NCBI GenBank assembly: GCA_022573095.1
Contig: JACZUR010000117.1
Location: 1-7,140 of the forward strand
Source of the DNA: Gemmatimonadota bacterium
GTDB taxonomy: Bacteria; Gemmatimonadota; Gemmatimonadetes; Gemmatimonadales; GWC2-71-9
Direction of reading: 5' to 3'
DNA: 7,140 bases
The notes beneath the pieces were generated by a model. That model saw nothing but the letters and a program-made list of their open reading frames with translations. It was not told the DNA's origin and did not search any database. The position numbers and the translations under genes were made by a program. Below, in pieces: positions 6,093-7,140 of this stretch (position 1 is the stretch's first letter; each line of letters opens with the position of its first letter).

Positions 6093-7033
6093 ACTCCCGC
6101 TCCGCAGCAAAGCTGGTTAAGGACCGGGCTCGAGAACTCGGTTTCGACCGCGTGGGCATCTGCGATCTATCTCCAGCTCCCCACGAAAAAGCGTTGGTCG
6201 ACTGGCTCGATAACGGCATGGCAGGTGAGATGAAGTACATGCACCGGCAGCGCGACAAACGGTTGCGCCCCGCCGATATCGTTCCCGGCGCAACGAGAGC
6301 CGTGGTAGTGACTTTCAATTATTACAACGTCGACCCACCGAGTAGTGAAGGCACCGGCCTGGTGGCGAAATACGCTCGTGGCGAGGACTACCATAGCGCT
6401 TTAAGCGTACCGCTTACCGCACTGGAGGAATACATCCGTTCGCTTGGCAATGACGACACGATCGCAAAGGCGTATGTCGACGCGGGTCCCGTGCCCGAGC
6501 GAGAGCTGGCGCAGAGAGCCGGTCTAGGGTGGATCGGCAAGAACACGATGTTGATTGACCCCGAAACAGGGTCGTTCTTTTTCATCGCCGTAGTGCTGAC
6601 CAATCTGGAGCTGGAGGTCGACGCGCCTTTCGAGGCCGATCGTTGCGGGTCATGCCGCCTGTGTTTGGATGCGTGTCCCACCGACGCGTTTACCGAGGAG
6701 AGGGTACTGGATAGCCGGCTGTGTATCTCGTATCTGACTATCGAGTACAGGGGAGAGATTCCCCAGGGCTTGGCCCCGGCGATGTCGGATCGGGTGTTCG
6801 GGTGCGATGTCTGTCAGGACGTGTGTCCGTGGAATAAAAAATTCGCTGAACCCGCAGATAGCGAAGTCTTGAATCTCCAGCCCGAGTTGGCTCGCATAAA
6901 CCTGCGCGAGCTTGCTGAAATCTCAGCGTCTGATTTTGACGACCGATACGGCTGGACACCTTTGGAGCGGCCGGGGAGGGAGGGGATGAGACGCAACGCA
7001 GAGGTGGTGCTGGGGAATCGGGAGCGTGTGTAA
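6089..7033 (+). CDS. queG: Epoxyqueuosine reductase, short form
   Basis: Reduces epoxyqueuosine to queuosine at position 34 of tRNAs with GUN anticodons, the last step of queuosine synthesis; cytoplasmic, with cobalamin and two [4Fe-4S] clusters. From the TTG start it is 314 residues. The N-terminal cobalamin-binding domain includes ELGFDRVGI (16-24), YARGEDYHSAL (95-105) and YVDAGPVPERELA (129-141), where D131 matches the catalytic aspartate of the family, then GLGWIGKNTMLI (145-156). Ferredoxin-like cluster ligands are C186, C189, C192, C196 and C212, C239, C242, C246, all eight present. The protein ends at NAEVVLGN, where longer members such as E. coli QueG (379) continue into HEAT-like repeats; the other frames after the stop show no continuation, so a recent frameshift is unlikely. 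GTG at 6065 is an alternative start adding eight residues and overlapping the upstream gene by 28 bp. No other queuosine genes are in view. Confidence 0.94.
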   Translation: MNSRSAAKLVKDRARELGFDRVGICDLSPAPHEKALVDWLDNGMAGEMKYMHRQRDKRLRPADIVPGATRAVVVTFNYYNVDPPSSEGTGLVAKYARGEDYHSALSVPLTALEEYIRSLGNDDTIAKAYVDAGPVPERELAQRAGLGWIGKNTMLIDPETGSFFFIAVVLTNLELEVDAPFEADRCGSCRLCLDACPTDAFTEERVLDSRLCISYLTIEYRGEIPQGLAPAMSDRVFGCDVCQDVCPWNKKFAEPADSEVLNLQPELARINLRELAEISASDFDDRYGWTPLERPGREGMRRNAEVVLGNRERV

Positions 7034-7051
7034 CTGCATACTGGAAGCTGG

Positions 7052-7120
7052 GTGACAGTTGAGCTTGACCTCGGCGCACTGAGTTTATCGGTTCTTATTT
7101 TAACCATGTCTCTGAGGTGA
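7052..7120 (+). CDS. Possible 22-residue leader ORF between queG and the next gene
   Basis: A GTG-initiated frame with GGAAG (7043-7047) four bases before it encodes a short peptide with a hydrophobic core (LGALSLSVLILTMSL). It ends at TGA 7118-7120, five bases before the ATG of the next gene, and its last codons contain that gene's ribosome binding site. It could be a leader peptide or translational coupler, or chance; length gives little statistical support. Confidence 0.2.
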   Translation: MTVELDLGALSLSVLILTMSLR

Positions 7121-7128
7121 CGCGTATG
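7114..7128 (+). promoter_or_regulatory. Strong ribosome binding site of the gene starting at the right edge
   Basis: GAGGTGA (7114-7120) with a five-base spacer to ATG (7126-7128). It is the best plus-strand ribosome binding site in the window and is the reason to call a gene start here. Confidence 0.5.
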
Positions 7129-7140
7129 ACCCCGCTGATG
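7126..7140 (+). CDS. Start of a further gene, five codons visible
   Basis: Only MTPLM is visible before the window ends. The call rests on the strong ribosome binding site and same-strand position about 90 bp after queG. Nothing can be said about function, and a GTG at 7117 in the same frame is a less likely start. Confidence 0.4.

Noticed and set aside
5860..6318. Minus-strand frame of 152 codons opposite the small protein and queG
   Set aside because: It is antisense to the conserved QueG N-terminus, low-complexity in character, and has no supporting start site.
7034..7125. Promoter-like TTGACC at 7065-7070 after queG
   Set aside because: No acceptable -10 hexamer at 16-18 bp spacing; the AT-rich patch at 7084-7102 does not line up with it.

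Overview
This 7.1 kb window looks like ordinary chromosome from a free-living, probably Gram-negative bacterium of moderately high GC. Genes are dense and mostly abut or overlap, and there is no trace of phage, insertion sequences, CRISPR or RNA genes. The phylum cannot be fixed from sequence alone. A fadIJ-type beta-oxidation pair, a bacterial deoxyhypusine-synthase-like protein and a short QueG are compatible with several environmental lineages; my weak impression is a Gemmatimonadota-like or similar uncultured group.

Left part, minus strand (2849 to 1): a small class I SAM-dependent methyltransferase, then fadI (3-ketoacyl-CoA thiolase), then fadJ (enoyl-CoA hydratase/3-hydroxyacyl-CoA dehydrogenase), which runs off the left edge. 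Gaps are 50 bp and 1 bp, so these read as one transcription unit. FadI and FadJ together cover the last three steps of each beta-oxidation cycle.

Middle, plus strand (2869 to 4554): glpD, FAD-dependent glycerol-3-phosphate dehydrogenase, divergent from the methyltransferase-fadIJ unit. Glycerol-3-phosphate and fatty acids are the two halves of a degraded glycerolipid, so the two units may serve lipid catabolism together (inference). The start regions of glpD and the methyltransferase are almost on top of each other, and an ideal Shine-Dalgarno on the methyltransferase strand points to an ATA codon.

Next, minus strand (5687 to 4551): a deoxyhypusine synthase family protein whose stop codon overlaps that of glpD. 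Bacteria have no eIF5A, and the catalytic lysine is kept while an active-site histidine of the eukaryotic enzyme is not, so its substrate is the most interesting open question in the window.

Right part, plus strand (5802 to the end): a small uncharacterised basic protein read from a TTG codon, overlapping or abutting queG (epoxyqueuosine reductase, last step of queuosine synthesis in tRNA). After queG come about 90 bp with a possible leader ORF, then a clear ribosome binding site and ATG that begin a further gene cut by the right edge.

I see no convincing new multi-gene system. The best leads are the deoxyhypusine-synthase-like enzyme, the overlapping divergent starts with the ATA codon, and the small conserved-looking protein coupled to queG.
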